Source of the DNA: a virus
IMG/VR virus record: IMGVR_UViG_3300033146_004475
Location: 1 to 64,000 of that record
Length of the DNA: 64,000 bases
Reading direction: 5' to 3' (one strand)
This document shows positions 1 to 8,900 of this stretch, one piece after another. The position numbers and the translations under genes were made by a program. The notes beneath the pieces are model-generated. The model ran no database searches and was not told the origin of the DNA. It was given only the letters and a program-made list of their open reading frames with translations. Numbering within the stretch: the first letter of the stretch is position 1; the number at the start of each line of letters is the position of its first letter.

Positions 1-876
1 AAAGGTTGTCCTAAATGTGTTGGAAAAGTTTCAAAAGAAGAAATGGAACTTGTTGATTTTCTTAAGTCATTAAATATAAAGGTTTTAACGTCAAATAGAA
101 CCCTAATTGCACCAAAAGAATTAGATATTGTCTTACCAGACCACAAAATAGCAATTGAATATAATGGATTATATTGGCACTCCTCTGCTATAAAAGGGTT
201 TAATAAAAATGCAATGAAAGACAAGTATGAAGCTTGTAAGAAGATTGGGTATAGGCTTATTCATATTTTTAGTGATGATTGGAGATTTAAACGAGAAATT
301 ATTAAATCAATTTTACGTGCTTCTTTAGGGAAAACAAATAATAAAGTTTTTGCAAGAAAGTGTAATTGTGAACAAATTCCAAAATATAAAGCCAAATTAT
401 TTTTAGATAAACACCATATTCAGGGATCAGTAAATAATTCTATAGCAGTTGGATTATTTCACAAACAAGAGCTATTACAGGTTATGTTGTTTAAGAAAGA
501 TAATAAATCTTTTAATCTTGTGAGATTTGTTACAAAAAGAAATTTAATTGTTGTAGGTGGCGCAAGTAAATTATTTAACTATTTTTGTAAAAATAATAAA
601 TTTAAGTCAATTTATACTTTTGCGGATTTATCCACATTTTCTGGAAAATTATATACTATTTTAGGATTTAAAAAAGACAAAGAAATTTCAATAGACTATA
701 AGTATATTTATAAGGGCATACGAAAACATAAGTTTGGATTTCGTAGAAATAAATTACAAAAAATATTTACAAATTTTGATGTAAATAAGTCAGAATTATG
801 GAATACAAGAAATAATGGAATTTATAGAATTTATGATTGTGGAAAAATAAAATATATATTCCAAAATAGTAGTTGA
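1..876 (+). CDS. Vsr/Hef-like homing endonuclease, 5' end outside window
   Basis: The frame is open from base 1, so the true start lies left of the window; an internal ATG is at 43. The visible N-terminus carries GCPKC, half of the small zinc knuckle that usually precedes this nuclease type. It is followed by a PD-(D/E)xK-like core: ELDIVLPDHKIAIEYNG, then YWHSS, then a Vsr-like RLIHIFSDDW strand. A second, DNA-binding-like half follows (FARKCNC, HHIQGS). Free-standing nucleases of this family sit between phage virion genes and act as selfish homing elements. It lies directly upstream of the coat gene, and its stop codon overlaps the coat promoter. Family assignment is good; cleavage specificity is unknown. 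Confidence 0.75.
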   Translation, partial: KGCPKCVGKVSKEEMELVDFLKSLNIKVLTSNRTLIAPKELDIVLPDHKIAIEYNGLYWHSSAIKGFNKNAMKDKYEACKKIGYRLIHIFSDDWRFKREIIKSILRASLGKTNNKVFARKCNCEQIPKYKAKLFLDKHHIQGSVNNSIAVGLFHKQELLQVMLFKKDNKSFNLVRFVTKRNLIVVGGASKLFNYFCKNNKFKSIYTFADLSTFSGKLYTILGFKKDKEISIDYKYIYKGIRKHKFGFRRNKLQKIFTNFDVNKSELWNTRNNGIYRIYDCGKIKYIFQNSS

Positions 877-901
877 CAGACTATTATTTATATTATAGGA
901 T
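873..901 (+). promoter_or_regulatory. Sigma70-like promoter for the coat operon
   Basis: A perfect -35 hexamer TTGACA (873-878) is followed by a 17-bp spacer and TAGGAT (896-901, four of six consensus bases). The -35 overlaps the TGA stop of the endonuclease gene. The predicted start near 908 would leave a leader of roughly 125 nt before the coat start codon. Inferred from sequence only. Confidence 0.6.
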
Positions 902-945
902 ATTATTATTATAAAAGTGTTCTTGAGGGATACTGAAGTTTTTAT

Positions 946-1002
946 CCTAGCCTTGGGGGCTGGAAAACAAATTGTTTTTTAGCTCCTTTCTTTTTAAGGA
1001 GC
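946..1002 (+). promoter_or_regulatory. Two leader hairpins upstream of the coat gene
   Basis: Two inverted repeats lie in the predicted coat leader. One spans 947-963 (a 6-bp stem including a G-T pair). The other pairs GCTCCTT (982-988) with AAGGAGC (996-1002) around a 7-nt loop. Neither is followed by a T-run on the plus strand, so they look more like mRNA-stabilising or processing structures than terminators. Confidence 0.4.
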
Positions 1003-1032
1003 GTATATTAATTCTTAAAGAGGAGAAAGAAA

Positions 1033-2193
1033 ATGGCAAATATTTGGAAACACCCCTCAATAATCGCAATGGAAGCGTTGACACATCTCGAAGACGCACT
1101 AATTATCGCCCCACTCTGTGCAAAAGATAAAACAAGTGATTTTACCAACAAAGCAAACGGCTGGAAAGTAGGAGATACTGTTTCTTTTAGGACCCATGGT
1201 GAATATGCTGTGGATGAATTTGCTGGAGCTATTAACACACAGTCTATCGGAACTTCTACTCGTCCCATGGCAATTGAAAAACATTTTGATATTTCTGTTG
1301 AAGTTGGTGCAAGAGAAGCAGCAATGGATCTTGATTCTTTTATTGATCAAGTTATTCGTCCTGCAACTTATAAACTTGCAGAAAGTGTTGATGCTTATGT
1401 TGGAGAAAAAATCCTTCAGGCTGCTGGTGCTTATTACAGTACAGCCCTGTTTGAAACTGCTGCTGATATTGCAATGGCAAGAAAAACAGCTATTTTGCAA
1501 CAGTTAGCAATGAATCGTTTCTGTCTTGTTGATCTTGATTTGGAAGCTACTCTGCTTGGTCAGACTTGGTTTAATCAGTCTAACTCCAGGGGTTCTGATG
1601 CTGAAACCACATTGAGAAATGCAGATATGGGTAGAGTAATGGGAATGGATTTCTCTTCCAGTATTGCATTTCCTACTGAAGCTGCTGCATATACAGTTGG
1701 TACTCTTGTTACTACTACTGATAATGCTGCCGGAACAAAAAATCTCATCGGTAAGAAAGTTCTTACCATCGACGCTGCTGGTTCTGCATTAACTGTTGTT
1801 GCTGGTGATCGTATTAAAATTGCTGGTGTTAGACGTCCTCTGATTGCTCTGGATGCTGTTGCTGATGCAACTTCCACTACTTCCCTTACTTTGGTAGATC
1901 CCATTACTGAAATTATTCCTGATGCTGCTAGTGTTACAATAGTTGGTTCTGGAAAAGATGTTCAGCATCACGGAGCTATTTTTGATGATAGATCCCTTGC
2001 AGTTGCTTTCCCAATGCTTGATCTTCCTGAAGATCGTGTGGCTGCTACTGCTTACAATAACGGAGTTAGTATTCGTATTGTTAAGGGTTATGATCTTTCT
2101 GCAAAGAAAACTACAATGTCCCTTGATCTCCTTGCTGGTGCTTTTTGTCTTGATCCTCGTCGTATTACATTGGTTGGAGACAAATCAGCTTAA
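1033..2193 (+). CDS. Major capsid protein, P22 coat-like
   Basis: 386 residues with an AGAGGAG site eight bases upstream. The N-terminal pattern is the P22-type coat signature: NIWKHPSIIAMEALTHLEDAL, then KVGDTVSFRTHGEY. It is followed by IEKHFDISVEVGAREAAMDLDSF and VIRPATYKLAESVDAYV, matching the family's conserved pairing of a strand and the long spine helix. The middle (about 215-310) is rich in A, T, V and D and probably is the inserted beta domain. It builds the icosahedral shell. It is the first gene after a strong promoter, as expected for the most abundant virion protein. Scaffold and portal are not seen here. Confidence 0.85.
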   Translation: MANIWKHPSIIAMEALTHLEDALIIAPLCAKDKTSDFTNKANGWKVGDTVSFRTHGEYAVDEFAGAINTQSIGTSTRPMAIEKHFDISVEVGAREAAMDLDSFIDQVIRPATYKLAESVDAYVGEKILQAAGAYYSTALFETAADIAMARKTAILQQLAMNRFCLVDLDLEATLLGQTWFNQSNSRGSDAETTLRNADMGRVMGMDFSSSIAFPTEAAAYTVGTLVTTTDNAAGTKNLIGKKVLTIDAAGSALTVVAGDRIKIAGVRRPLIALDAVADATSTTSLTLVDPITEIIPDAASVTIVGSGKDVQHHGAIFDDRSLAVAFPMLDLPEDRVAATAYNNGVSIRIVKGYDLSAKKTTMSLDLLAGAFCLDPRRITLVGDKSA

Positions 2194-2230
2194 TCATTCC
2201 TAATTAATTTTAGGTAAAAAGGAGAATAAA

Positions 2231-2458
2231 ATGAAGCTTTATAAAGATAAGAAAGTTATGCTTTTCGTAGACAAAGATCAAGTTGATATTTGTTTGGAAG
2301 CAGGTTGGTCTAAAGAAAAACCTGTAAAAAAAGCAAAAAAAGCAGAAGTAGAAATTACTGAAGGGAAGGAAGCAGAGGAAGTTCCTAAAAAGGAAAAACC
2401 TGTAAAAAAAGCAGAAGTAGAAATTACTGAAGGGAAGGAAGCAGAGGATAGTTATTAA
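2231..2458 (+). CDS. Small Lys/Glu-rich protein with internal duplication
   Basis: 75 residues behind a good AAGGAG site. The first 25 residues form a small compact segment (KVMLFVDKDQVDICLEAGW). The rest is two copies of a charged stretch containing KKAEVEITEGKEAE. The DNA copies are identical over 39 bp, so the duplication is recent. Short proteins like this commonly sit between coat and head-completion genes. No family is recognised; a minor virion or decoration role is only a guess from position. Confidence 0.6.
   Translation: MKLYKDKKVMLFVDKDQVDICLEAGWSKEKPVKKAKKAEVEITEGKEAEEVPKKEKPVKKAEVEITEGKEAEDSY
2341..2448 (+). repeat. 39-bp direct repeat inside the Lys/Glu-rich gene
   Basis: Bases 2341-2379 and 2410-2448 are identical over 39 bp and lie in the same reading frame, so the repeat duplicates a protein segment without breaking the gene. 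It is a site where copy number could change by recombination. Confidence 0.85.
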
Positions 2459-2496
2459 TAAGAAAAAAATAAAAACCAAGAAGTAGGAGGTAACTG

Positions 2497-3000
2497 ATGG
2501 CTTTAAATGCAGATTTAGGAGCCTCTAATGCAAACAGTTACGTGACCTTAATAGAGGCGGACACATACTTTGAAGATCGTATGCACTCCGCCTCTTGGTT
2601 AGAGTTAGATGATCCCACCAAATCCAATTTGTTGGTATCATCTTCTCAAATGCTTGATTGGTATATTCATTGGAAAGGTGTAAAAACCACAGAAACACAA
2701 TCAATGGATTGGCCCCGAACAGGTGTAATTAGACCTTCAGGGGTTGAAATAGATTCGGATGCTTTGCCTCCTGAAGTTAAAATTGCTGTATACGAACAAG
2801 CTATGGCAAATATTGCTTCTGATAGATTAGAAGATGATCCATTAGCTGGAATAGGAGAATTAAAAGCAGGTTCTCTTATGATAAAAGCAGGGGCATCAAA
2901 ACCAAATCAAACTAATCGAAAACCAGTTCCACCACAAGTATTTAGTATTGTTTCTGATTTATACAATCAGGGTGGAGTGGTAAGATTATTAAGGGCTTAA
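2497..3000 (+). CDS. Head-tail connector (DnaT-like/neck) protein
   Basis: 167 residues with an AGGAGG site. The N-terminus NANSYVTLIEADTYFEDR, followed by W-x-E and SSQMLDWYIHWKG, matches the phage family usually labelled 'DnaT-like ssDNA-binding', which in structural operons is really a head-completion protein. The continuation MDWPRTGV and LPPEVKIAVYEQAM is typical. It probably sits under the portal as the first connector ring. Its place just after the coat gene and before the tail-completion genes supports this. Confidence 0.7.
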   Translation: MALNADLGASNANSYVTLIEADTYFEDRMHSASWLELDDPTKSNLLVSSSQMLDWYIHWKGVKTTETQSMDWPRTGVIRPSGVEIDSDALPPEVKIAVYEQAMANIASDRLEDDPLAGIGELKAGSLMIKAGASKPNQTNRKPVPPQVFSIVSDLYNQGGVVRLLRA

Positions 3001-3003
3001 AAA

Positions 3004-3363
3004 ATGGGACTTAGAACTATATTCATAAAAGGCGTAGAAACTATTTTCAATGTTTTCGATGATGCCGTAAAACAGGGAATTTATTCTGTTGTTTTTGATG
3101 ATGGGTTTGGAACTGAGTCCACTACAAATGATATGGTTAGATGTATTTTTGAAACTTTCACTGAAGAAGATGTGAATACTTTATCTTTTGCTGGATTAAT
3201 TCAGCCACAAGATATTAAAGGGTTAATTCCTTTTGTTGATATTGTAAATAGTCCCATGACTGCACAAGGAAAAGTTATGTTTGAGTCTGATGTGTATTCT
3301 ATTGAAGGCTATGAACTTGATCCAATGTCTGTTATTTTTACACTACTTCTTAGGAAGGTATGA
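3004..3363 (+). CDS. Putative head-closure protein
   Basis: 119 residues, three bases after the connector gene. It is a small beta-rich protein (KQGIYSVVFDDGF, TFTEEDVNTLSF, GKVMFESDVYSIEGYELD). Size and position between the connector and an HK97 gp10-like protein fit a head-closure or stopper ring. Sequence alone does not place it in a family, so the call rests on gene order. Its stop overlaps an alternative ATG of the next gene. Confidence 0.5.
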   Translation: MGLRTIFIKGVETIFNVFDDAVKQGIYSVVFDDGFGTESTTNDMVRCIFETFTEEDVNTLSFAGLIQPQDIKGLIPFVDIVNSPMTAQGKVMFESDVYSIEGYELDPMSVIFTLLLRKV

Positions 3364-3365
3364 TT

Positions 3366-3845
3366 ATGAAAATTAAAGATTTCATAAGAAAATTAAAAAT
3401 AGCATTTACTTTTGGAGCAAAAGATAGTTCAAAAAAGCTTTTACAAAAAGAAGAAAGTAAAATAATAAGACTATTAAAAGAGCATTCAGCAAAAGATACT
3501 GGAGAATTTAGATCAAATTGGAAAGTAAAAAGAGGCAGATTCAATGCCAAAAATACTTTAGCAGGAATAAGTATTACCAATGACACTCCAAAATATGGAC
3601 AGTTCGTTGCTTTTGGTGCAGAACCAAGAGAAGCTCCATGGTATTATCCACATAGAGATGCAAAAACAGGACGTTTCAAAAAAGGAACAGGAAAACTAAA
3701 AACTGTTGAGGGAAAAGTATGGGCAGGGGGATTGAATCCCGGCCATGATAAAACAGTAGGAGGACCTATTGCAATTGTTTTATCAAAGTATACTGAAAAT
3801 TTTACAGAAGAGTTTGCGGATGGGTTTGTTAAGGGGTTTATATGA
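3366..3845 (+). CDS. HK97 gp10-like tail completion protein
   Basis: 159 residues from ATG 3366, chosen because AGGAAGG lies seven bases upstream; the ATG at 3360 is too close to it. The pattern of a long helix, then KDTGEFRSNWKVKRG, then ISITNDTPKYGQFVAFG and APWYYPHRDAKTGRF is typical of the gp10/neck family, in which the conserved 'Y...VEYG' strand appears here as YGQFVAFG. It joins tail to head. The stop overlaps the next start (ATGA), giving translational coupling. Confidence 0.7.
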   Translation: MKIKDFIRKLKIAFTFGAKDSSKKLLQKEESKIIRLLKEHSAKDTGEFRSNWKVKRGRFNAKNTLAGISITNDTPKYGQFVAFGAEPREAPWYYPHRDAKTGRFKKGTGKLKTVEGKVWAGGLNPGHDKTVGGPIAIVLSKYTENFTEEFADGFVKGFI

Positions 3846-4303
3846 GTAGTTTAAATAATAGAGAAGAAGCTTTACTTGAACTATATGAGCGCATTAAGGT
3901 GAATAGAGTAGAATTGGGCCTTGCTACATTTAAAAGAACCCCTACTGAACCTATAAACGATTCTGATATGCCCTGTATTATAATGATTGAAGGGTCAGAT
4001 TCTATTCTTGTCCCTAATAGTAGAAACACATCAGGATATCCTGTAAGACGACTCTTAGAAGTGACTTTAGAATTAATTACAACTAGTGTCACTGATATAA
4101 AGAAAACATTAAGAGATTTACGGAGAATTGTCTTTACTGAAAGAGATACTGATCCTCCGATTTTTAATGCACGATTACTTCCCGATGGAAGAACTGGACT
4201 AATTCAAGAAAATAGAACTGAAGGTCCTACAGGATATGGATTACCTGATGTTTTGGGAATGAGTTTAGTTTTAGATTTAGTTTACAATGACGATGTGATG
4301 TAA
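3842..4303 (+). CDS. Tail terminator-like protein
   Basis: 153 residues, coupled to the previous gene by ATGA with AAGGGG five bases before the start. The N-terminal helix REEALLELYERIKV, the central LLEVTLELITTS strand with helix TDIKKTLRDLRRIVF, and the C-terminal VLGMSLVLDLVYNDD strand match the fold order of lambda gpU-like tail terminators. It would cap the tail tube and bind the neck. The call rests on order and size; pairwise similarity is weak. Confidence 0.55.
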   Translation: MSSLNNREEALLELYERIKVNRVELGLATFKRTPTEPINDSDMPCIIMIEGSDSILVPNSRNTSGYPVRRLLEVTLELITTSVTDIKKTLRDLRRIVFTERDTDPPIFNARLLPDGRTGLIQENRTEGPTGYGLPDVLGMSLVLDLVYNDDVM

Positions 4304-4356
4304 TCAAGCTTTATAGAGAAAGATAAATAAACATAAACTTTTAGGAGGACTTAAAA

Positions 4357-5142
4357 ATGGCAATTTCACCAAACACAGACAATTATACTTTAGGAAAAGG
4401 CGTAGTTTTTTTTGATCAGCTTGTTGACGGTGTTTTTCAAGGAGAACGTGATCTTGGTAATGCTCCAGCATTTACTTTTAACATTGCACTTGAAACATTG
4501 GAACACTTTAGTTCCCGTGGTGGTTTGAAGGCAAAAGATAAGGAAATAATTTCTCAGATTACTCCTGGTCTTGCTTTTACCCTTGATGAAGTGAATAAAG
4601 AGAATTTAGCTTTGCTTACTTTGGGTGATACCACTTTGGTAACACAAACTTCTGGTAGTGCCGTAGCAGAAGAAGTTGTAGCACATCTTGACCTTAGATC
4701 TGATCTTGCTTATAGAGGTGTGTCAAATGTTGTTGTAAAAGACGAGACCGATACAACTACGTATGTTCTCGATACTGATTATAAGATTGATACAACCTTA
4801 AGTGATGACAAGATTGGTAGAATTTTTATTATGTCTTCTGGATCAATTACAGAAGGGGATACTCTTCATATTGATTATGATTATGCAGGTTTGACATATA
4901 CAAATATTTCAGCATTTGCAAATACTCAAATTACTGGAAAGTTGAGATTTGTTTCAGACAATCCTGCCGGACAACAGCAAGAACTTGAAGTCTGGACAGT
5001 TTCTCTTGTACCAGCAGGGGACACTGCATTGATTGGAGATGATTGGTCTACTTTAGGTTTCACAGGTGAAATTCTGAAGGATGAGACGAACCATCCCTTG
5101 TCCCCCTATATGAATATTATAATGGACCAAGTAGCGACTTAA
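4357..5142 (+). CDS. Major tail (tube) protein
   Basis: 261 residues with a TAGGAGG site. The opening YTLGKGVVFFDQLVDGVFQGERDLGNAPAFTFNI, EHFSSRGGLKAKDKEI and the closing WSTLGFTGEILKD are characteristic of the tube proteins of siphophages and myophages. The middle, about 100-190, looks like an added beta domain. It is followed by a strong terminator, so its transcript may be produced in excess. It polymerises around the tape measure to form the tail tube. Confidence 0.75.
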   Translation: MAISPNTDNYTLGKGVVFFDQLVDGVFQGERDLGNAPAFTFNIALETLEHFSSRGGLKAKDKEIISQITPGLAFTLDEVNKENLALLTLGDTTLVTQTSGSAVAEEVVAHLDLRSDLAYRGVSNVVVKDETDTTTYVLDTDYKIDTTLSDDKIGRIFIMSSGSITEGDTLHIDYDYAGLTYTNISAFANTQITGKLRFVSDNPAGQQQELEVWTVSLVPAGDTALIGDDWSTLGFTGEILKDETNHPLSPYMNIIMDQVAT

Positions 5143-5163
5143 TTTATTGATTTTAAAATTACC

Positions 5164-5209
5164 AAAGTCCAGTGAATGATTGAACAAAGAAAAAAGTTCA
5201 CTGGACTTT
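5164..5209 (+). terminator. Intrinsic terminator after the tail tube gene
   Basis: A perfect 13-bp inverted repeat (AAAGTCCAGTGAA at 5164-5176, its complement at 5197-5209) encloses a 20-nt loop. The downstream TTTAATC is only weakly T-rich. It separates the abundant tube gene from the chaperone genes. Confidence 0.75.
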
Positions 5210-5237
5210 AATCAATATTAAAAAGAAGGAAAGAAAA

Positions 5238-5669
5238 ATGAAAAGACAAACCCTATCTCTCGATATTGAAGCTCTGTTTCCAGGTTCTACTATAAAAATT
5301 GGAAACCAAGCAATAATTATTCGTCCTTTAAATATCACTCAAATTGCAGAAATTTCAAAAAAGTTAACAGGAGTAGGAATGATTCTGAGTAATAAAGATA
5401 TTACTTGGGAAAATTTTAATCTTCCGAAAAATCTGTTTAGTATTACTACTCTTATTTTAGAGAATGTTCCTGAAGTATTAGAAGAAGCTTCTAATATAGC
5501 CTTAAGTGATTTACAACAATTACCACTTGAAATGATTGTTGTTATTGTTAATGCAGTTATAGAAGAAAATTTAAAGTCAAAGGAAGTATTGGAAAAAAAC
5601 TTCAAGAGCTTGACCGAGAAATTTCTTCCGGAACAACCAAAAAAGAAGAAAACCAAGGGAAAGAAGTAA
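5238..5669 (+). CDS. Tail assembly chaperone, short form (gpG-like)
   Basis: 143 residues with AAGGAAAG upstream. It is an acidic helical protein ending in a Lys-rich tail (PKKKKTKGKK). It sits between tail tube and tape measure, the position of lambda G and its analogues, which hold the tape measure during tube assembly. A canonical A AAA AAC slip site lies in frame at 5594-5600, allowing a minority of ribosomes to make the longer form described separately. Confidence 0.75.
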   Translation: MKRQTLSLDIEALFPGSTIKIGNQAIIIRPLNITQIAEISKKLTGVGMILSNKDITWENFNLPKNLFSITTLILENVPEVLEEASNIALSDLQQLPLEMIVVIVNAVIEENLKSKEVLEKNFKSLTEKFLPEQPKKKKTKGKK

Positions 5670-5971
5670 ATTCAGATATTGCTTTTGCTGTCCAAACTTT
5701 AATAAGCAGTGGGCATGCTTGGTCAAGCATTAAAAAATATACTTTATCGGAAATAGGAGCTTTTTTTAAAACGGTTATTGTGATAGAAAGAGATAAAAAG
5801 GCGCAAAATCTTTCAGATATGTGGCAAGGGAATAACTTAACGTTTGAAGGATTAAAACAAGTTTTACAAGGGTTAGGAGTAAAAACAGAAGATAGAGGTA
5901 AATTATCAGTAGAAGAAGTAAATAAAGATTGGAGTAAATTAGCAAACTTTATGGCTAAGCATCAAGGATAA
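5238..5971 (+). CDS. Tail assembly chaperone, -1 frameshift product (gpGT-like)
   Basis: Join of 5238-5600 and 5600-5971. Reading A AAA AAC at 5594-5600 and slipping back one base gives a 244-residue protein: 121 residues of the short form, then 123 in the new frame with no stop. The second part looks coding (VQTLISSGHAWSSIKKYTLS, FFKTVIVIERDKKAQNL) and continues into the otherwise orphan 5780-5971 reading frame, which has only a GTG start. This is the arrangement of lambda G/GT and many other siphophages. Slip efficiency cannot be read from sequence. Confidence 0.8.
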
Positions 5972-5989
5972 TAAGCAAAGGAAAAAATA

Positions 5990-8900
5990 ATGGCTTCAGA
6001 TGTCAAAAAAACAGTAGAAATTGCTTTAAAAATTGTTGGTGTTGATTTAGATAAATTAAAAACAATATCTACTGCTTTTGAAAATATTCAAAAGGCTGCG
6101 GATAATGCTACTAAGTCTTTAAAGAAGTTCAATGATGAATTTAAGAAAATAAAGACTCCTATTGGATTAGGAAAAGTCATAACTTCTTTAACGGAATTAA
6201 GTAAGTTAAAGATGCCTAATTTAAACAATATAGCTATTGGATTTAAAAAATTAGGAGAAATGAAATCAGTTCCTGATTTAAGTAAGTTTGTTCCAGAGCT
6301 TAAAAAATTAGAAGGCATAGATATTCCAAAAGTAAATTCTCTTGCTACAGGCTTGAAGAATTTAATGGCTATAAATTTTAGTGGATTTTCTAAGAAGATT
6401 GCAACAATTGAAAAAGGGCTAAGGAAATTAGCTGATATAAATTTAGATAAACTTACGGAAACTTTAAAACACCTTAATACTTTAAATTTAAAAAAAGCTG
6501 CTGCTGAATTACGAAGTTTAAACGAAGCAATGAAGAAAACAGGCACCACTGCCCAAACTACAGGGTTACGTTTAAGGACTTTTTCTGATAAAGTTAAGAC
6601 TGTTTTAGAGTTTAGACTTATATCAGATGCCTTGGTTGCTTTAAAAAGATTAATTATTAATGGAATTGGTGCAATAATTGATTATAGTCAATCTTTAAAA
6701 GATCTACAAGCTATTACGGGGGCAACCACTCTTGAAGTTGCCCAAATGGGAAGTAAGATACTTGAGGTTGCTTCCACAACAAAGTTCTCTGCTTCTGAAG
6801 TTGCTCAAGGAATGCGAGTTATTGGACAGGCTGGTTTTACTGCAACAGAAGCAGTTGAAACAATGCAATCAGTAGCCAACCTTGCTACTGGAACTCTGTC
6901 TTCAATGGCAACTACAGTTGATCTTGTTACAACAGCAATGAGAGTTTTCCAAATAGATGCTTCTCGATCAACTGAAGTTTCTGATGTTTTCGCTAATGCA
7001 GTAAATAGATCAAAACTCACCATTGATAAATTAAGAACAGCAATGAATTATGTTGGTCCTATTGCAAGAGATTCTGGTGTTTCTTTTAAGGAACTTGCAG
7101 CTTCAATGGGAACATTAGCTAATTCAGGTTTAAGGGCCAGTACAATTGGTACAGGACTTAGAAGAGTTTTTGCTGAACTTGTTGATCCATCTAAAAAATT
7201 AAAAGCAGCAATAAAAGATTCAGGAGTAGCAATTGAAGAACTTGACCCCAGGGCAAATAGTTTATCTTCTGTATTAAGTAATTTAAGTATTGTGGTAGAT
7301 GATGCTGCAATTGCTTTTGATGTTTTTGGAAAAAGAGGGGCATCTGCTGTTTTAGCTCTTACCAATGAACAATCAGGATTTGATTCTATGTTAGCAACTG
7401 TTTCCGAATCAGGAACAGCAGCGTGGCAAGCATCAATACAAATGGAAGGTCTTGGTGTTTCTTTTAAGAATATGCGAGATAAGGCTGGAATTTTAGCTAT
7501 TGCGATTGGAGAATCAGGGCTAAATAAGGCAATGAAATTATTTGTTGACACTGTCCGGTTGATGATTGATGGCCTTACCTATTTTGTAAATACAACAGTA
7601 GGGCAAGTTGTAACAGGATTTGGATTAATAACAGCAGCAGTATTACCTTTAGTTGGAGCTTTTGTGAAATTAAAAATAGCTGCTGTATTTTCCAGTATTG
7701 TTGCTAGTGTACAATTGATGGCAGCCGAATTTGCATCATTTGCTATTTTAGCAGAAACCACAATAGTAGGGTTAGCTGCAACTATCGGGGCAGTTTTGGC
7801 TCCAATTGCAGCAGTTATAGCTGGAATTTCATTACTGGTTTGGTGGTTAGGTAAAGCTAAAAAAGCAGCCGAAGAAACTGCAAAACTATCTGATCAATAT
7901 CAATCTCTATCAAAATCTATGCAGGATTACTCTGTAAAGGTAGCTTCAATAGCAAAAAATACAAAAGAGTTCACAGACGCAAATAAAGCACTTAGAACAA
8001 GTCTTTTGCAGACGGCTGATGCTTATTCTGATGTTTCTACTGAAGCTTTGGCAGCAGCTTTAAGTATTGACCCTTTAACCGGAAAAATTAAAGAGGGAAG
8101 TACAGCAATTGATCTATACAATAAAAAATTAGAGGAAGTTGCTAAAAATAAATTGGTAATGGCTGCAAATGCAGCAAATGATAGTTTTGATCAATTACGA
8201 TTGCCACTGGCAGAGTTAGATGAATTTGGAGTAGCTGCTGATTCAGTTGGTGCACAATTTAAATTAATGAAAACTTACGTAGCCCATTTGGATGAAAAAC
8301 TCGGGAATTTAAGTAGGAATGATCAAAAAATTATTTTAGAATTTCATGCAATGGAAGAAATGGCAGGAAAAGTTCTTGTAAACATGCAAAAACTTGGGAA
8401 AGTTAATCTTGATGATACTGTACAAAATTTTACAAGACTTGCAAAAGCAGAAGGGTATTCTGGAGAAGTATTAGGAGCTATTATTGATCAGTTTAAGGAG
8501 TTAAAAGAGATAAATAGCAAAACACCTAAAAATTTAATTGAAAAATGGTCAGAAGATGGGACTGATTCTTTATCTGAATTATTTAAAGAATATGAAAATT
8601 TGTCTAATGAGTTTGGTGAAGGAAAAGGAATATTTGGAGTCGATGAACAAGGAGTAAGTGAAAAATCAATAATTATACAAACAGAAGCAGCTAAGAAAAG
8701 TTTAAAAATAAAATATGATGCTTTGAATGCTGAAACAGCAGCGTTAATTGCTAATGGAAAAGATGAGGAAGCTATGTGGAGAAGGCATCAAGAAAAAATG
8801 AACATTCTTGATGCAGAAGCAGCCGATATTCGTATTACATTATCAAAAAATGTAGCATATCAGAATTTAGTTATTTTGGCTTCTGAAAAAGAAAAATTGA

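Noticed and set aside
1099-1500. Minus-strand ORFs opposite the coat gene
   Set aside because: No start signals and the plus frame is clearly coding.
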